Shown: positions 27,295-35,128, counted from the stretch's first letter. The stretch is 64,000 nt of DNA from Pseudomonas sp. B20(2017) (GCF_002113125.1 NZ_NEJP01000004.1:186001-250000); one strand, 5' to 3'. The notes: generated by a model not told the origin, from the sequence alone. Numbers and translations: made by a program.

Positions 27295-28581
27295 ATGTTG
27301 AACAAGCGAATCAGTTTGATCGCACTGGGGATGTTGAGCGCCACTTCGGCCATGGCTAGCGACCAGTCCGAATCCAAGGGTTTTGTTGAAGACAGCAGCC
27401 TCAAAGTGCTGCTGCGCAATGCCTACATCAATCGTGACTACAAAGATGGCAACCAGGACAAGGCCGAGTGGGGCCAAGCGGCCATCGGTACGTTCTCGTC
27501 CGGCTTCACCCAAGGCACCGTAGGTGTGGGTGTGGATGCGTTCGGTCTGTATGCACTGCGTCTGGACGGCGGCAAGGGCCGCAGCGGCGCCGGCGGTATC
27601 GACTTCTTCAAACAGGGTGACAGCGGCAATGCGGCTGACGATCTGTCGAAGGGCGGCGCAGCGGTGAAATTCCGTCTGTCCAACACCGTACTGACCTACG
27701 GCGACCAGATGCCGGCGCTGCCGGTGCTGAGCTATGACAACGTGCGTCTGTTGCCGGAAAGCTACACCGGAACCTTGATCACTTCCAAAGAGATCAAAGG
27801 CCTGGAGCTGAACGCCGGTCGCTTCACCGCCGAATCGCGTAAAAGCGCTGAAGGCCGTGATAGTGGTGGTCTGAAGTCGATCAACGTGTTGGGCGGTAGC
27901 TATCAGTTCACCGAACAGTTCAAGGCCGCGCTGTACGCTTCCGACGTCGAAGACGTGCTGAAGAAGCAATACGTGAACGCCAACTACGTGTTCCCGATCG
28001 ATAAGGATCAGTCCCTGACCCTGGACTTCAACGGTTACCGCACCAAGCTGGACAATTCCTACGTCCGCGAAAACGGTGTGACCGGCGACGACAACAAGAT
28101 CTGGAGCCTGGCGGCGACCTTCGCCACCGGCCCGCACTCGTTCACCGTGGCGCACCAACGCTCCACCGGCGACAGCAACCTGGGTTACGCCTATGGCGGC
28201 TATCAGAAAGGTCAAGGTCGTGTGGGTGACGGTGGCAACACCATCTATCTGGCCAACTCCTACTGGTCGGACTTCAACGCTGAAGACGAGCGCAGCTGGC
28301 AGCTGGGTTACGGTCTGGACTTCACGGCGTTCGGCGTACCGGGTCTGAGCTACAACTTTGCGTATGTGCGTGGCGATAACATCACTACGTCCACCAGCAC
28401 CGGTGGTACCGAGCGCGAATACTTCAACCAGTTCAAGTACGTCGTGCAAAGTGGCCCGGCCAAAGACCTGAGCATCAAGCTGCGTAGCTCGATCCTGCGT
28501 GTTTCGCAGAAATCCAGCGAATACAACGTCAGCGGTAACGAAGTGCGTGTGTTCGTGGATTACCCGATCAACATCTTCTGA
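27295..28581 (+). CDS. OprD-family outer-membrane porin
   Basis: 428-aa substrate-specific porin with 18 expected strands. Signal peptide residues 1-21 (cleavage after SAMA). OprD hallmarks: GFVEDSSLKVLLRNAYINRDYKDG near the mature N-terminus, FTQGTVGVGVDAFGLYALRLDGG, VLTYGDQMPALPVL (the NtrxGxQ-like constriction loop region), and a C-terminal Phe (YPINIF). Members take up basic amino acids or carboxylates; the substrate of this one cannot be named. A strong promoter and a terminator-like leader lie upstream; AAGGAAAAC is the ribosome site. Confidence 0.92.
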   Translation: MLNKRISLIALGMLSATSAMASDQSESKGFVEDSSLKVLLRNAYINRDYKDGNQDKAEWGQAAIGTFSSGFTQGTVGVGVDAFGLYALRLDGGKGRSGAGGIDFFKQGDSGNAADDLSKGGAAVKFRLSNTVLTYGDQMPALPVLSYDNVRLLPESYTGTLITSKEIKGLELNAGRFTAESRKSAEGRDSGGLKSINVLGGSYQFTEQFKAALYASDVEDVLKKQYVNANYVFPIDKDQSLTLDFNGYRTKLDNSYVRENGVTGDDNKIWSLAATFATGPHSFTVAHQRSTGDSNLGYAYGGYQKGQGRVGDGGNTIYLANSYWSDFNAEDERSWQLGYGLDFTAFGVPGLSYNFAYVRGDNITTSTSTGGTEREYFNQFKYVVQSGPAKDLSIKLRSSILRVSQKSSEYNVSGNEVRVFVDYPINIF

Positions 28582-28610
28582 TGGTTGGTTGAACCCGCGA
28601 AACGCGACAG

Positions 28611-28641
28611 AAAAACCCCGACTCGTTCGGGGTTTTTTTTT
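28611..28641 (+). terminator. Terminator of the porin gene
   Basis: AAAAACCCCGA/TCGGGGTTTTTTTTT, loop of 5 bases, about 30 bases after the stop. Confidence 0.9.
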
Positions 28642-28764
28642 GACGCTTTTTGAAAAAACAGCATAAAAACCCGTGTTTTTGTCATTTGAAATGCACTTTC
28701 AAGCCGTTTCAAATCGCGTTTCAAACAGGGTTTTAAATGCCTGAAATTCTTTCTCATGGACGCA

Positions 28765-28809
28765 AATTCTCCACCTAATAGATTAGGCCGCTCAACGCAG
28801 CGGAGAATT
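28765..28809 (+). promoter_or_regulatory. Nested inverted repeats masking the ribosome site of the hydroxylase operon
   Basis: AATTCTCC (28765-28772) pairs perfectly with GGAGAATT (28802-28809), and GGAG here is the ribosome site for the ATG at 28815. Between them lies CCTAAT-AG-ATTAGG (28774-28787), another perfect palindrome. The arrangement could be a protein operator (inner palindrome) and/or an RNA hairpin that hides the Shine-Dalgarno. Confidence 0.5.
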
Positions 28810-28814
28810 GGGTA

Positions 28815-29561
28815 ATGATCGTTTTAACCAGAGAAGTGGGCGAATCGCTACGGCGCGACAAGTACGCCAATGTGCAGGGTGCTGACTTCAATCTCTACGG
28901 TCATTTCGCCGACTTCGTCAGACTGACCAAAAGTTGGGAAAACATGGAGCCTGACAGTTACTACGGTCAGGCCGAAGCCGGCATGCGTTACCGTCGTTAC
29001 AGCGACTTTGAATACAACCCCAAGACGCGCGAACTGAAGCAGCTGGAACATCGCGCGTACGTGCAGTCCAAGGCCAACAACAGCTATGTGGGCGGCGTGG
29101 TACGGCACTTTCAGGACTTCTCGGACGAAGTCATCAGCTCGCCGGTGATGCGCAGCCTGATCGACACCGATTTCGAAGTGTACAAAAGCGTTCTGCCGGA
29201 AGAGCTGCACGATGAAATCTGGCAGTGCCAGATCCATCAGATCCGTATCGAGATCAAACCCGGCAAACAACTGGAAATCACTCCGGAGGGCATTCACTGC
29301 GACGGTTATCCGTTCAGCGGCGTGCACTTTTGGGGCCGCAACAATGTCGAGGGCGCCGAAAGCCGCCTGTACGACATTCACGAGCAGCAACTGGCGTCGA
29401 CCACTTACCAGGAAATCCTCGACACCACGTACTTCCTCGACCGCGACATGCGCCACTACGTGACACCGGCACGCAACACTCACTCCCACGCCATGGCGTA
29501 CCGGCAGATCCTGGCGATTTCCTTCTCGCGGCCCGGGACCGCTTTCGACATTGTTCGCTAA
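28815..29561 (+). CDS. 2-oxoglutarate/Fe(II) amino-acid hydroxylase (L-isoleucine dioxygenase family)
   Basis: 248-aa cytosolic enzyme of the 2OG-Fe dioxygenase family that includes Bacillus L-isoleucine 4-hydroxylase (Pfam 2OG-Fe_2, PF10014). The iron ligands are His161 and Asp163 in EGIHCDGYPFSGVHF and His214 in MRHYVTPAR; Arg230 in AYRQILAISF fits the 2-oxoglutarate carboxylate clamp. GAESRLYD and LDTTYFLDRD match the family. The substrate is probably a free aliphatic amino acid. First gene of a tightly overlapping four-gene operon (GNAT, AzlC, AzlD), so hydroxylation, acylation and export may work together. RBS GGAGAATT lies within an inverted repeat. Confidence 0.82.
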   Translation: MIVLTREVGESLRRDKYANVQGADFNLYGHFADFVRLTKSWENMEPDSYYGQAEAGMRYRRYSDFEYNPKTRELKQLEHRAYVQSKANNSYVGGVVRHFQDFSDEVISSPVMRSLIDTDFEVYKSVLPEELHDEIWQCQIHQIRIEIKPGKQLEITPEGIHCDGYPFSGVHFWGRNNVEGAESRLYDIHEQQLASTTYQEILDTTYFLDRDMRHYVTPARNTHSHAMAYRQILAISFSRPGTAFDIVR

Positions 29562-30018
29562 TCAGATCACCCCAATCGACGGCGTCGAATGCTCGACGCC
29601 GGTGGTGCTGCGGCGCGCGACGGCCAAGGACGCGCAGCGCATGGAGCGTTTCTTCCGCCAGTTCGACGAAGTGTCGTTCTGTGAATGGCAGGACGCCAAA
29701 TGCCTGCGCGGCGTGCTGATCCAGAAAACCACCACGGCCTATCTGGCCTTCGATGTCGAAGGTGAGATCGTCGGCGCGGTGCTGGGTGGCATGCTGGGCA
29801 GTCGCGGCACGATCAACCATCTGGCGGTCAGCCTGCGCTATCGCAGTCAGGGCGTGGGCCAGCGGCTGGTGGAAGCGGCGTCGGCCGACATGAAACGGGT
29901 CGGAGTGCTGCGGATGTTCCTGTTCGTCGATGATGCTAACCTCGCGGGCAAGCGTTTCTGGACGGCCCAGGGTTTTTGCGAACCTCACGGCGAGCGGACA
30001 TTTGAGAGGGATCTATGA
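29551..30018 (+). CDS. GNAT-family N-acetyltransferase
   Basis: 155-aa acyltransferase. The acetyl-CoA loop is SQGVGQRLVEAA (R/QxxGxG/A pattern, about residues 96-107), preceded by TINHLAVSLRYR (strand beta4). The only start that keeps the N-terminal strand VVLRRATAKDA is TTG at 29551, which overlaps the hydroxylase stop; the first ATG would cut the domain. Substrate unknown; the operon suggests a hydroxylated or branched-chain amino acid. Ends by 4-base overlap with azlC. Confidence 0.82.
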   Translation: MFANQITPIDGVECSTPVVLRRATAKDAQRMERFFRQFDEVSFCEWQDAKCLRGVLIQKTTTAYLAFDVEGEIVGAVLGGMLGSRGTINHLAVSLRYRSQGVGQRLVEAASADMKRVGVLRMFLFVDDANLAGKRFWTAQGFCEPHGERTFERDL

Positions 30019-30731
30019 ATGAAACATCCGGCAGTGCGCCGCTGATGGTCGACCGTCAGCCGTCGCGCACCTTTGCCGAAGCCAGCCCGGTGGTGGCCGG
30101 TTACTTCACCGTGTCGTTCGTGTTCGGGCTGATGGCGGTCAATGCCGGGCTGCCGCTGTGGCTGCCGGTGGCCATGTGCCTGTTCGTGTATGCCGGGGCA
30201 TCGCAATTTGCGGCGTTGGCGCTGATCAGCAGTGGGGCGTCGTTGACCACCATCGTGCTGACCACGTTTCTGATCAACGCGCGGCACATGCTGATGTCGG
30301 TCTACATGGCAAAAGCCTTGCGGGCACTGGGCCTGAGCCGCATGGAGCGCTGGTGCTACGCCGGCGGGCTGACCGATGAATCGTTCGCCTTCCACAGCGT
30401 CAAACTGGGCACTGGTGCGCCGGTGAACGTTCGCTATCTGATCGGCTTCAACCTGTTCTGCCACACCTCCTGGGTGATCGGCGGATTGCTCGGCGCCCTC
30501 TGCGCGCAGTACGCCTCGCACCTGATCAAATACCAGCTCGACTACGCGCTGACCGCGATGATGCTCTACGTGCTGGTCTCGCTGTGCAACACCCGCAATA
30601 AACTCATCGCCGCTTTGGCCGCAGTCGTCTGCATGGGCGCACTGAGCCTGGTGGGCAGTTCGCCGTTCAACGTTTTCATCGCCACGTTTGTGGGCTGCGG
30701 AGTGGGTGTATGCCTGACCAAACGTTCCTGA
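30015..30731 (+). CDS. azlC: AzlC-family amino-acid exporter subunit
   Basis: 238-aa inner-membrane protein with about 5-6 predicted segments. AzlC/YgaZ-type features: ASPVVAGYFTVSFVFGLMAVNAG near the N-terminus, ICxxxFVYAGASQFAA as MCLFVYAGASQFAALAL, then FLINARHMLMSVYMAK and LTDESFAF. With AzlD it exports branched-chain amino acids or analogues. Overlaps azlD by 22 bases. Confidence 0.93.
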   Translation: MNETSGSAPLMVDRQPSRTFAEASPVVAGYFTVSFVFGLMAVNAGLPLWLPVAMCLFVYAGASQFAALALISSGASLTTIVLTTFLINARHMLMSVYMAKALRALGLSRMERWCYAGGLTDESFAFHSVKLGTGAPVNVRYLIGFNLFCHTSWVIGGLLGALCAQYASHLIKYQLDYALTAMMLYVLVSLCNTRNKLIAALAAVVCMGALSLVGSSPFNVFIATFVGCGVGVCLTKRS

Positions 30732-31027
30732 TTCTGGTGGTTGCGCTGATGATGGCCGTGACCTTCCTGCCACGGGCCTTGCCGCTGCAGGTCAACACCG
30801 AGCACTGGCCGCCCTTCGTCGCCCGGGCGCTGGAATACCTGCCGGTGGCGATCGTCGCTGCGATCAGCCTGACACCCTTGTTGATCAAGGATCAGCACAT
30901 ACAGCTCGATCGCCCGGAATTTTATGCAGCGATTCCGACGCTGTTATGTGCGTACTTCAGCAAAAACCTCTTTCTCAGTGTGGCGGTTGGGACGGCTGCG
31001 TACATTGCGCTCGGCTCGTTCATGTAG
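30710..31027 (+). CDS. azlD: AzlD-family exporter subunit
   Basis: 105-aa membrane protein with three to four hydrophobic segments (TFLILVVALMMAVTFLPRAL; LPVAIVAAISLTPLLI; LCAYFSKNLFLSVAVGTAAYIAL). It is the small partner of AzlC. ATG 30710 overlaps the azlC end. Its last 84 bases overlap, on the other strand, the end of the LysR-type gene at 30944-31870. Confidence 0.9.
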   Translation: MPDQTFLILVVALMMAVTFLPRALPLQVNTEHWPPFVARALEYLPVAIVAAISLTPLLIKDQHIQLDRPEFYAAIPTLLCAYFSKNLFLSVAVGTAAYIALGSFM

Positions 31028-31870
31028 CGGCAGATCGACCACGTCGTTCAACGCCTGGCCGGACAGGTCCGGGTTGTTCACCGCCAGGCGCACTTCGAGG
31101 AAATCCTCGAACCCGGGGAAGATCGTCAGGCCGTTTTTCTGAGCGGCCTCGCGAGAGACCATGCCGATGGCGTCCATCTGCGTGATGAGCGACAAGGTCA
31201 GCGTTTCGCTGCAGGAGTAGATCGTCCGCTGACTGTTCTCGTGATTGCCCAGCCCGGCGTCGAGAAAACGCAAAAAGCTGTGGGAATACGGACAATCTTC
31301 TGCCGGACGCACCTGAAATTTGTTGCCGAGCAACGTCAGCGGATCGTTCTCCTGACCACAGTGCGCGCCGACCACCTGCACCTGCACTTCCGGCAGGACA
31401 ATGCTCGGCAAGCCCGGACGCTGCGGCCCGATCAGCACCGCCAGATCGAAATCCTCGTTCTTCAGCTTGCTGAGGTTTTCCATCGACTCGGCGTAGCTGA
31501 ATTCCATCTGGTAGTCGGGAAACACCTCGATCAGGCGTCCGATCAGTCGCCGGTTGAAATCCGGGTCCAGCGTGGTGTTCAACGCCACTTTCAGCGTGCG
31601 CTGTCCCGGTACCTTCAACGCCTCGACTTTCTCTTCCATCTGCCGCGTGGCAATCAGCACTCTGTCCATATAAGGCGTCAGCTCCGTGCCTTGCGGCGTC
31701 AGCGTCAGCCCCTTGTTGGATCGTCTAAACAAGCGGAAACCGAACTGTTCTTCGACCTTGTTCAACTGCGCGGCCAGGGCCTGCACGGTCAGGCACGAAT
31801 GCTCGGCTGCGGCCGACAAGGAGCCGGTCTGCACGATGCGCATGAGGTTGCGTAAGGTTCTGCTATCCAT
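30944..31870 (-). CDS. LysR-family transcriptional regulator, convergent with azlCD
   Basis: 308-aa regulator. N-terminal helix-turn-helix GSLSAAAEHSCLTVQALAAQLNKVEEQFG (about 16-44), then the effector-binding domain (TLKVALNTTLDPDF from about residue 90; FDLAVLIGPQRPGLP). The last ~28 residues (from SRPNRHTEKEVFAEVRT) lie in the region overlapping azlD and look unconserved, so the gene may have lost its original stop. It faces the hydroxylase-exporter operon and could control it. Confidence 0.88.
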   Translation of the reverse strand: MDSRTLRNLMRIVQTGSLSAAAEHSCLTVQALAAQLNKVEEQFGFRLFRRSNKGLTLTPQGTELTPYMDRVLIATRQMEEKVEALKVPGQRTLKVALNTTLDPDFNRRLIGRLIEVFPDYQMEFSYAESMENLSKLKNEDFDLAVLIGPQRPGLPSIVLPEVQVQVVGAHCGQENDPLTLLGNKFQVRPAEDCPYSHSFLRFLDAGLGNHENSQRTIYSCSETLTLSLITQMDAIGMVSREAAQKNGLTIFPGFEDFLEVRLAVNNPDLSGQALNDVVDLPLHERAERNVRSRPNRHTEKEVFAEVRT

Positions 31871-32057
31871 GGGTAATGCCCTCTGAAGTGGGCTGGGTAT
31901 TGTTGTGTACGTGACGGCCTGAACGGCGCCATTTGCCGGCTATATTCCTGTACCTGAGCATAGTTGTCGCGCAATTAGTAGCGAATCGATGTCCCCGCCG
32001 ATGGCTGGAGGCTGACACAGGATCGGGGTTTTTGGTGACGTGGGGGTGATTGGGGTC

Positions 32058-32098
32058 AAAAAAAGTGCCCGACTCGAAGGAGTCGGGCACTTTTTTTG
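32058..32098. terminator. Bidirectional terminator without obvious flanking genes
   Basis: Stem GTGCCCGACT/AGTCGGGCAC (32065-32090) flanked by A7 and T7. No intact gene ends next to it: the region 31871-32104 holds nothing else. It probably marks the end of a gene now lost. Confidence 0.85.
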
Positions 32099-32104
32099 TG
32101 CGGT

Positions 32105-32224
32105 GGGGTTACAGCGGCTGGGACATTTTCGTACAGCCATCTCGCGCTGTTCAGCGTTGATGCCGGAAGCCTCCTATTGAAAGACAAGAACGGGCTGATT
32201 TATTACCGCAGCACAAGTGGCTGA
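32105..32224 (+). pseudogene. Broken upstream piece of the PBECR2-like gene
   Basis: In the same reading frame as the gene at 32312-32851, the sequence reads GTFSYSHLALFSVDAGSLLL and continues KDKNGLIYYRSTSG before TGA at 32222-32224; after this stop the frame stays open through 32225-32311 into the nuclease domain gene. It begins directly after a terminator. This looks like the 5' part of a longer toxin-type gene cut short on the left and interrupted by a nonsense codon. Confidence 0.4.
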
Positions 32225-32311
32225 AATATCAGGCAGTTAATTTCGGGACATTTTCAGTCCGAGGCCATTGGATATCCAGGCAATGCCGGCATCCGCGAAG
32301 CTAGCGAGAGG

Positions 32312-32851
32312 ATGCCAATGAGTGTGCCTGGGAGCAGGGCGTTATCTGAACAAAAGAACTGGAAGGATCTTGGTTTACCGGACATTCGGGACATTGGTCC
32401 CGAGTTGCTGACTTCTGCGATCAGAGAACGTCCAGGTGCCGAGAGTCTGGAGGCTGCATGGAAGCAAGTTTCCAAAGGCTTCGGACTTCATGACGGCCTC
32501 AATTCAACAGTGATTGAGACACCCATTTGCTCTGTTCTGGTGAGGCGCGAGCACTTGTTGCACATTGTGGAAAAACGCCCGAATGCTCGGGAGCGCTTCA
32601 CGGACTTCGCGCAAGACACCCTGAAAAAGCCGTTAGAGATCTGGAAGGTTTCCTACGATGACGATTCTTTCCGACTGACATACATCGGTGTCTACAACAC
32701 GAAATACCAGATGCTGGTAGTGATCCATATCGATCACGGCAACGTACTCTGGAACTTCATGAACTGTGACAAAAAGGGACTGAACAAGCATCGGCATGGA
32801 GAGCTGCTGTTCCAACGTTACCGATGGCCCAAACAAAAAGGGCAGCCTTAA
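32312..32851 (+). CDS. PBECR2-like nuclease domain protein (polymorphic-toxin type)
   Basis: 179-aa protein. The C-terminal ~90 residues (FTDFAQDTLKKPLEIWKVSY, then TYIGVYN, LVVIHIDHGNVLWNF, GLNKHRHGELLFQR) match the layout of the phage Barnase-EndoU-ColicinE5/D-RelE-like nuclease 2 domain: L..P.EIW, a central beta-sheet and a terminal LN..R.G.LL. These domains are cargo of phage head-morphogenesis proteins and secreted toxins and probably cleave RNA. The N-terminal ~90 residues are unknown. Starts at 32312 or 32318; an in-frame stop lies 87 bases upstream with further homologous-looking frame behind it, so this may be the surviving end of a longer toxin. No immunity gene is certain. Confidence 0.6.
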   Translation: MPMSVPGSRALSEQKNWKDLGLPDIRDIGPELLTSAIRERPGAESLEAAWKQVSKGFGLHDGLNSTVIETPICSVLVRREHLLHIVEKRPNARERFTDFAQDTLKKPLEIWKVSYDDDSFRLTYIGVYNTKYQMLVVIHIDHGNVLWNFMNCDKKGLNKHRHGELLFQRYRWPKQKGQP

Positions 32852-32863
32852 CAGGCTGCCCTT
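32839..32863 (+). terminator. Weak terminator of the PBECR2-like gene
   Basis: Stem GGGCAGCC/GGCTGCCC with a 6-base loop overlapping the stop codon, followed by TTCACG only. Moderate. Confidence 0.5.
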
Positions 32864-33199
32864 CACGAAAAAGTTGCTTGATATTGTGCTCCCTCAAGCA
32901 AGGGAGAAGAGGTCTCACCCGAACGCTGATTTTCAGGTCATCAACGGGGTTCCTAACGCCGACTATCGCCACCTGATGGCAGTCGGTTTCGCGCTCTTGG
33001 GGCCGATTCTCGGCCACTGAATCTGATGTGTCAACCTACGACTTCAATGGGTAAGCGGTAGCGACATAGGCGTATCAATTCATTACACCGCATTACAAAT
33101 GAAGTACCCCACCCCTACTTTTTCCCCTCCCGGCACACGCCTACATTGAGCTCCAACACCTGACCATCATCCCGAGGGCAGGTCACTGGAGTAATCGTC
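32864..33199. other. Intergenic region before the tautomerase operon
   Basis: 336 bases without a convincing gene. Open frames exist on both strands (for example minus 32757-33017) but have no ribosome site or recognisable content. A GGAG ribosome site (33188-33191) belongs to the tautomerase gene. Confidence 0.4.
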
Positions 33200-33418
33200 A
33201 TGCCATTTGTCAGCGTACGCATCACCCGCGACGGTGTTACCCGTGAGCAGAAAGCTCAGGTGATCGCCGAAATCACTGAAACCCTGGAACGCGTCCTCAA
33301 CAAACGCCCGGACCTGACCCACATCGTGATCGAAGAAGTCGACACCGATAACTGGGGCTACGCCGGCATCACCACTACCGAGTACCGCCGACAGCTGGCG
33401 GAGCGGGGCCAGTCATGA
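33200..33418 (+). CDS. 4-oxalocrotonate tautomerase family protein
   Basis: 72-aa protein with the family's Pro2 general base after Met removal (MPFVSVRITRDGVTREQKAQ), the usual ~60-75 residue beta-alpha-beta unit, and HIVIEEVDTDNWGYAGI matching the active-site region. Its stop overlaps the next start (ATGA), so it is the first gene of a three-gene operon with a DsbA-like protein and an SDR. Confidence 0.9.
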   Translation: MPFVSVRITRDGVTREQKAQVIAEITETLERVLNKRPDLTHIVIEEVDTDNWGYAGITTTEYRRQLAERGQS

Positions 33419-34059
33419 CCCCGACCGTGACCATCGATTTCGTTTCCGACGTGGTGTGTCCCTGGTGCGCACTCGGGGCGACAGCGCTGGAGCAGGCGAT
33501 CGGCAATCTGGCCGGCGAGATTTCGGTGGAGCTGACCTACAAGCCCTTCGAACTCAACCCGGACATGCCCGCCGAAGGCGAACCGGCCGTGCAGCACCTG
33601 ATGCGCAAATACGGCCGCACCGCCGAAGACGCCGCCGCCGGCAAGAAGATGCAGATCGAACGCGGCAAAGCCATCGGTTTCGAGTTCGACCTGGAGAAAC
33701 GCACGCACTTTCACAACACCTTCGATGCCCATCGATTGCTGATGTGGGCAGCGCAGGAAGGGCGGCAAGTCGCGCTGAAAAAGATCCTGCTGCGCGCTTA
33801 CTTCCGCGACGGCGACAACCCCAACGATCATCCGACGCTGATCCGTCTGGCGACCGAAGCGGGGCTGGATGCGGCGAGGGCCCGCAAGGTGCTGGCCAAC
33901 GACGAATTCGCCAGCGAAGTGCGGCAACTGCAGGCGTTTTACCGGCAGCACGGGATCCACTCGGTGCCCGCGCTGATCCTGAACGGCAAGCACCTGGTGT
34001 CCGGTTCGCAATCGGTCGAGTACTACGAACAAATGCTGAAACAACTGGCTAGCGCCTGA
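33415..34059 (+). CDS. FrnE-like DsbA-family oxidoreductase
   Basis: 214-aa cytosolic thioredoxin-fold protein. The N-terminal DFVSDVVCPWCALGATALEQA carries CPWC (residues 16-19) and the C-terminal YRQHGIHSVPALILNGKHLVSG the cis-Pro loop, the typical FrnE/DSBA layout. FrnE members act as disulfide isomerases or in polyketide and aromatic pathways. Overlaps the tautomerase gene by 4 bases and precedes the SDR by 33 bases. Confidence 0.9.
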   Translation: MTPTVTIDFVSDVVCPWCALGATALEQAIGNLAGEISVELTYKPFELNPDMPAEGEPAVQHLMRKYGRTAEDAAAGKKMQIERGKAIGFEFDLEKRTHFHNTFDAHRLLMWAAQEGRQVALKKILLRAYFRDGDNPNDHPTLIRLATEAGLDAARARKVLANDEFASEVRQLQAFYRQHGIHSVPALILNGKHLVSGSQSVEYYEQMLKQLASA

Positions 34060-34092
34060 TTCAACACCCACTTATTGATTGAGGATTTCATC

Positions 34093-34803
34093 ATGAGCAA
34101 TTCGAAAAAAACCGTCGTTATCACCGGTGCTTCCCAAGGTCTGGGCGAAGGCATGGTCAAGGCCTTCCGTGAGCTGGGCTACAACATCGTCGCCACCTCG
34201 CGCTCGATCAAGCCGTCGAACGACCCGCAGATCCTGACCATCGCCGGCGATATCGGCGACCCGGCCACTGCTCAACGCGTGATCAGCGAAGGCGTTGCAC
34301 GCTTCGGCCGCATCGACACCCTGGTCAACAACGCCGGTATCTTCGTCGCCAAACCGTTCACCGCCTACACCCCGGAAGACTACGCGGCGGTGCTGTCGGT
34401 CAACCTCAACGGCTTCTTCTACATCACCCAACTGGCCATCGGCGAGATGGAAAAACAGGGCAAGGGCCACGTGGTCAACATCACCACCAGCCTCGTCGAC
34501 CACGCCATCGACGGCGTGCCCTCGGTCCTCGCTTCGCTGACCAAGGGCGGCCTCAACGCCGCCACCAAATCCCTGGCCATCGAATACGCCAAACGCGGAA
34601 TCCGGGTGAACGCGGTATCGCCGGGCATCATCAAGACACCGATGCACGGCGAGGAAACCCACGCGGCACTGGGCGCGCTGCATCCGGTTGGACACATGGG
34701 CGAGATCGACGACATTGCGCAGGCGGTCGTGTATCTCGATAACGCCAACTTTGTGACCGGTGAGATTCTGCATGTGGATGGCGGGCAGAGCGCTGGGCAC
34801 TGA
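34093..34803 (+). CDS. Short-chain dehydrogenase/reductase lacking the catalytic Tyr
   Basis: 236-aa Rossmann-fold protein. NAD(P)-binding TGASQGLGEGM (about 13-23) and NNAGIFVAKPF are intact; Ser of the active site is in VNITTSLVDHA. The YxxxK motif should fall at VLASLTKGGLNAATKSLAIEYA, but the Tyr position is Ala and only Lys remains. Similar SDRs exist with the same replacement, as I recall, so it is probably a subfamily trait rather than a mutation. Either another Tyr takes over or the protein binds rather than reduces. Start ATG 34093 with GAGGA before it. Confidence 0.85.
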   Translation: MSNSKKTVVITGASQGLGEGMVKAFRELGYNIVATSRSIKPSNDPQILTIAGDIGDPATAQRVISEGVARFGRIDTLVNNAGIFVAKPFTAYTPEDYAAVLSVNLNGFFYITQLAIGEMEKQGKGHVVNITTSLVDHAIDGVPSVLASLTKGGLNAATKSLAIEYAKRGIRVNAVSPGIIKTPMHGEETHAALGALHPVGHMGEIDDIAQAVVYLDNANFVTGEILHVDGGQSAGH

Positions 34804-34819
34804 TTGATCCGGTAACACA

Positions 34820-34849
34820 AAGCCCTCGCAGCGATGCGAGGGCTTTTTT
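34820..34849 (+). terminator. Terminator of the tautomerase-SDR operon
   Basis: AAGCCCTCGCA/TGCGAGGGCTT with a 4-base loop and T6, 17 bases after the SDR stop. Confidence 0.92.
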
Positions 34850-34861
34850 ATGGGCGGCGGA

Positions 34862-35128
34862 TTACGGATCTGGACTCAACACTTTGACCGCGTCATCGAC
34901 CAGCGCCTTGCTCAACTCCTGCAAGTATTGCGAGGCGCGGGCGTGGAGTTCCGGGTCGTTGGCGGCAGAGGTATCCGAGGTGAGCAGTTTGGAAATATGA
35001 AGCAGATGGGAGGCGTGGGAGAGGGCGGTGACGACCGGGACGCCGGGGTTGGTGCGGAAGAGTGCGTGGTTGGATTGGAAGGAAAAATGGGTGAGGCCGA
35101 GGGTTTTCAGATCGTTGGGGTTGGTCAT
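34862..35128 (-). CDS. DUF3077-like small protein
   Basis: 88-aa soluble protein, apparently helical. LFRTNPGVPVVTALSHASHLLHIS resembles the start of the Pseudomonas DUF3077 family (F..PG.....AL..AS.LL pattern), and the rest LHARASQYLQELSKALVDDAVK is a long helix pair. Function unknown. About 160 bases upstream lies leader element copy B. Converges with the SDR operon behind a terminator. Confidence 0.7.
   Translation of the reverse strand: MTNPNDLKTLGLTHFSFQSNHALFRTNPGVPVVTALSHASHLLHISKLLTSDTSAANDPELHARASQYLQELSKALVDDAVKVLSPDP

Noticed and set aside
32110..32160. Minus-strand gene end reading CTKMSQPL
   Set aside because: The frame is closed by a stop about 13 codons upstream, so only a very short piece is possible; the opposite strand gives a longer, more meaningful frame.
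32757..33017. 86-aa minus-strand frame after the PBECR2-like gene as an immunity gene
   Set aside because: GTG start without a ribosome site, and much of it overlaps the nuclease gene; nothing recognisable.
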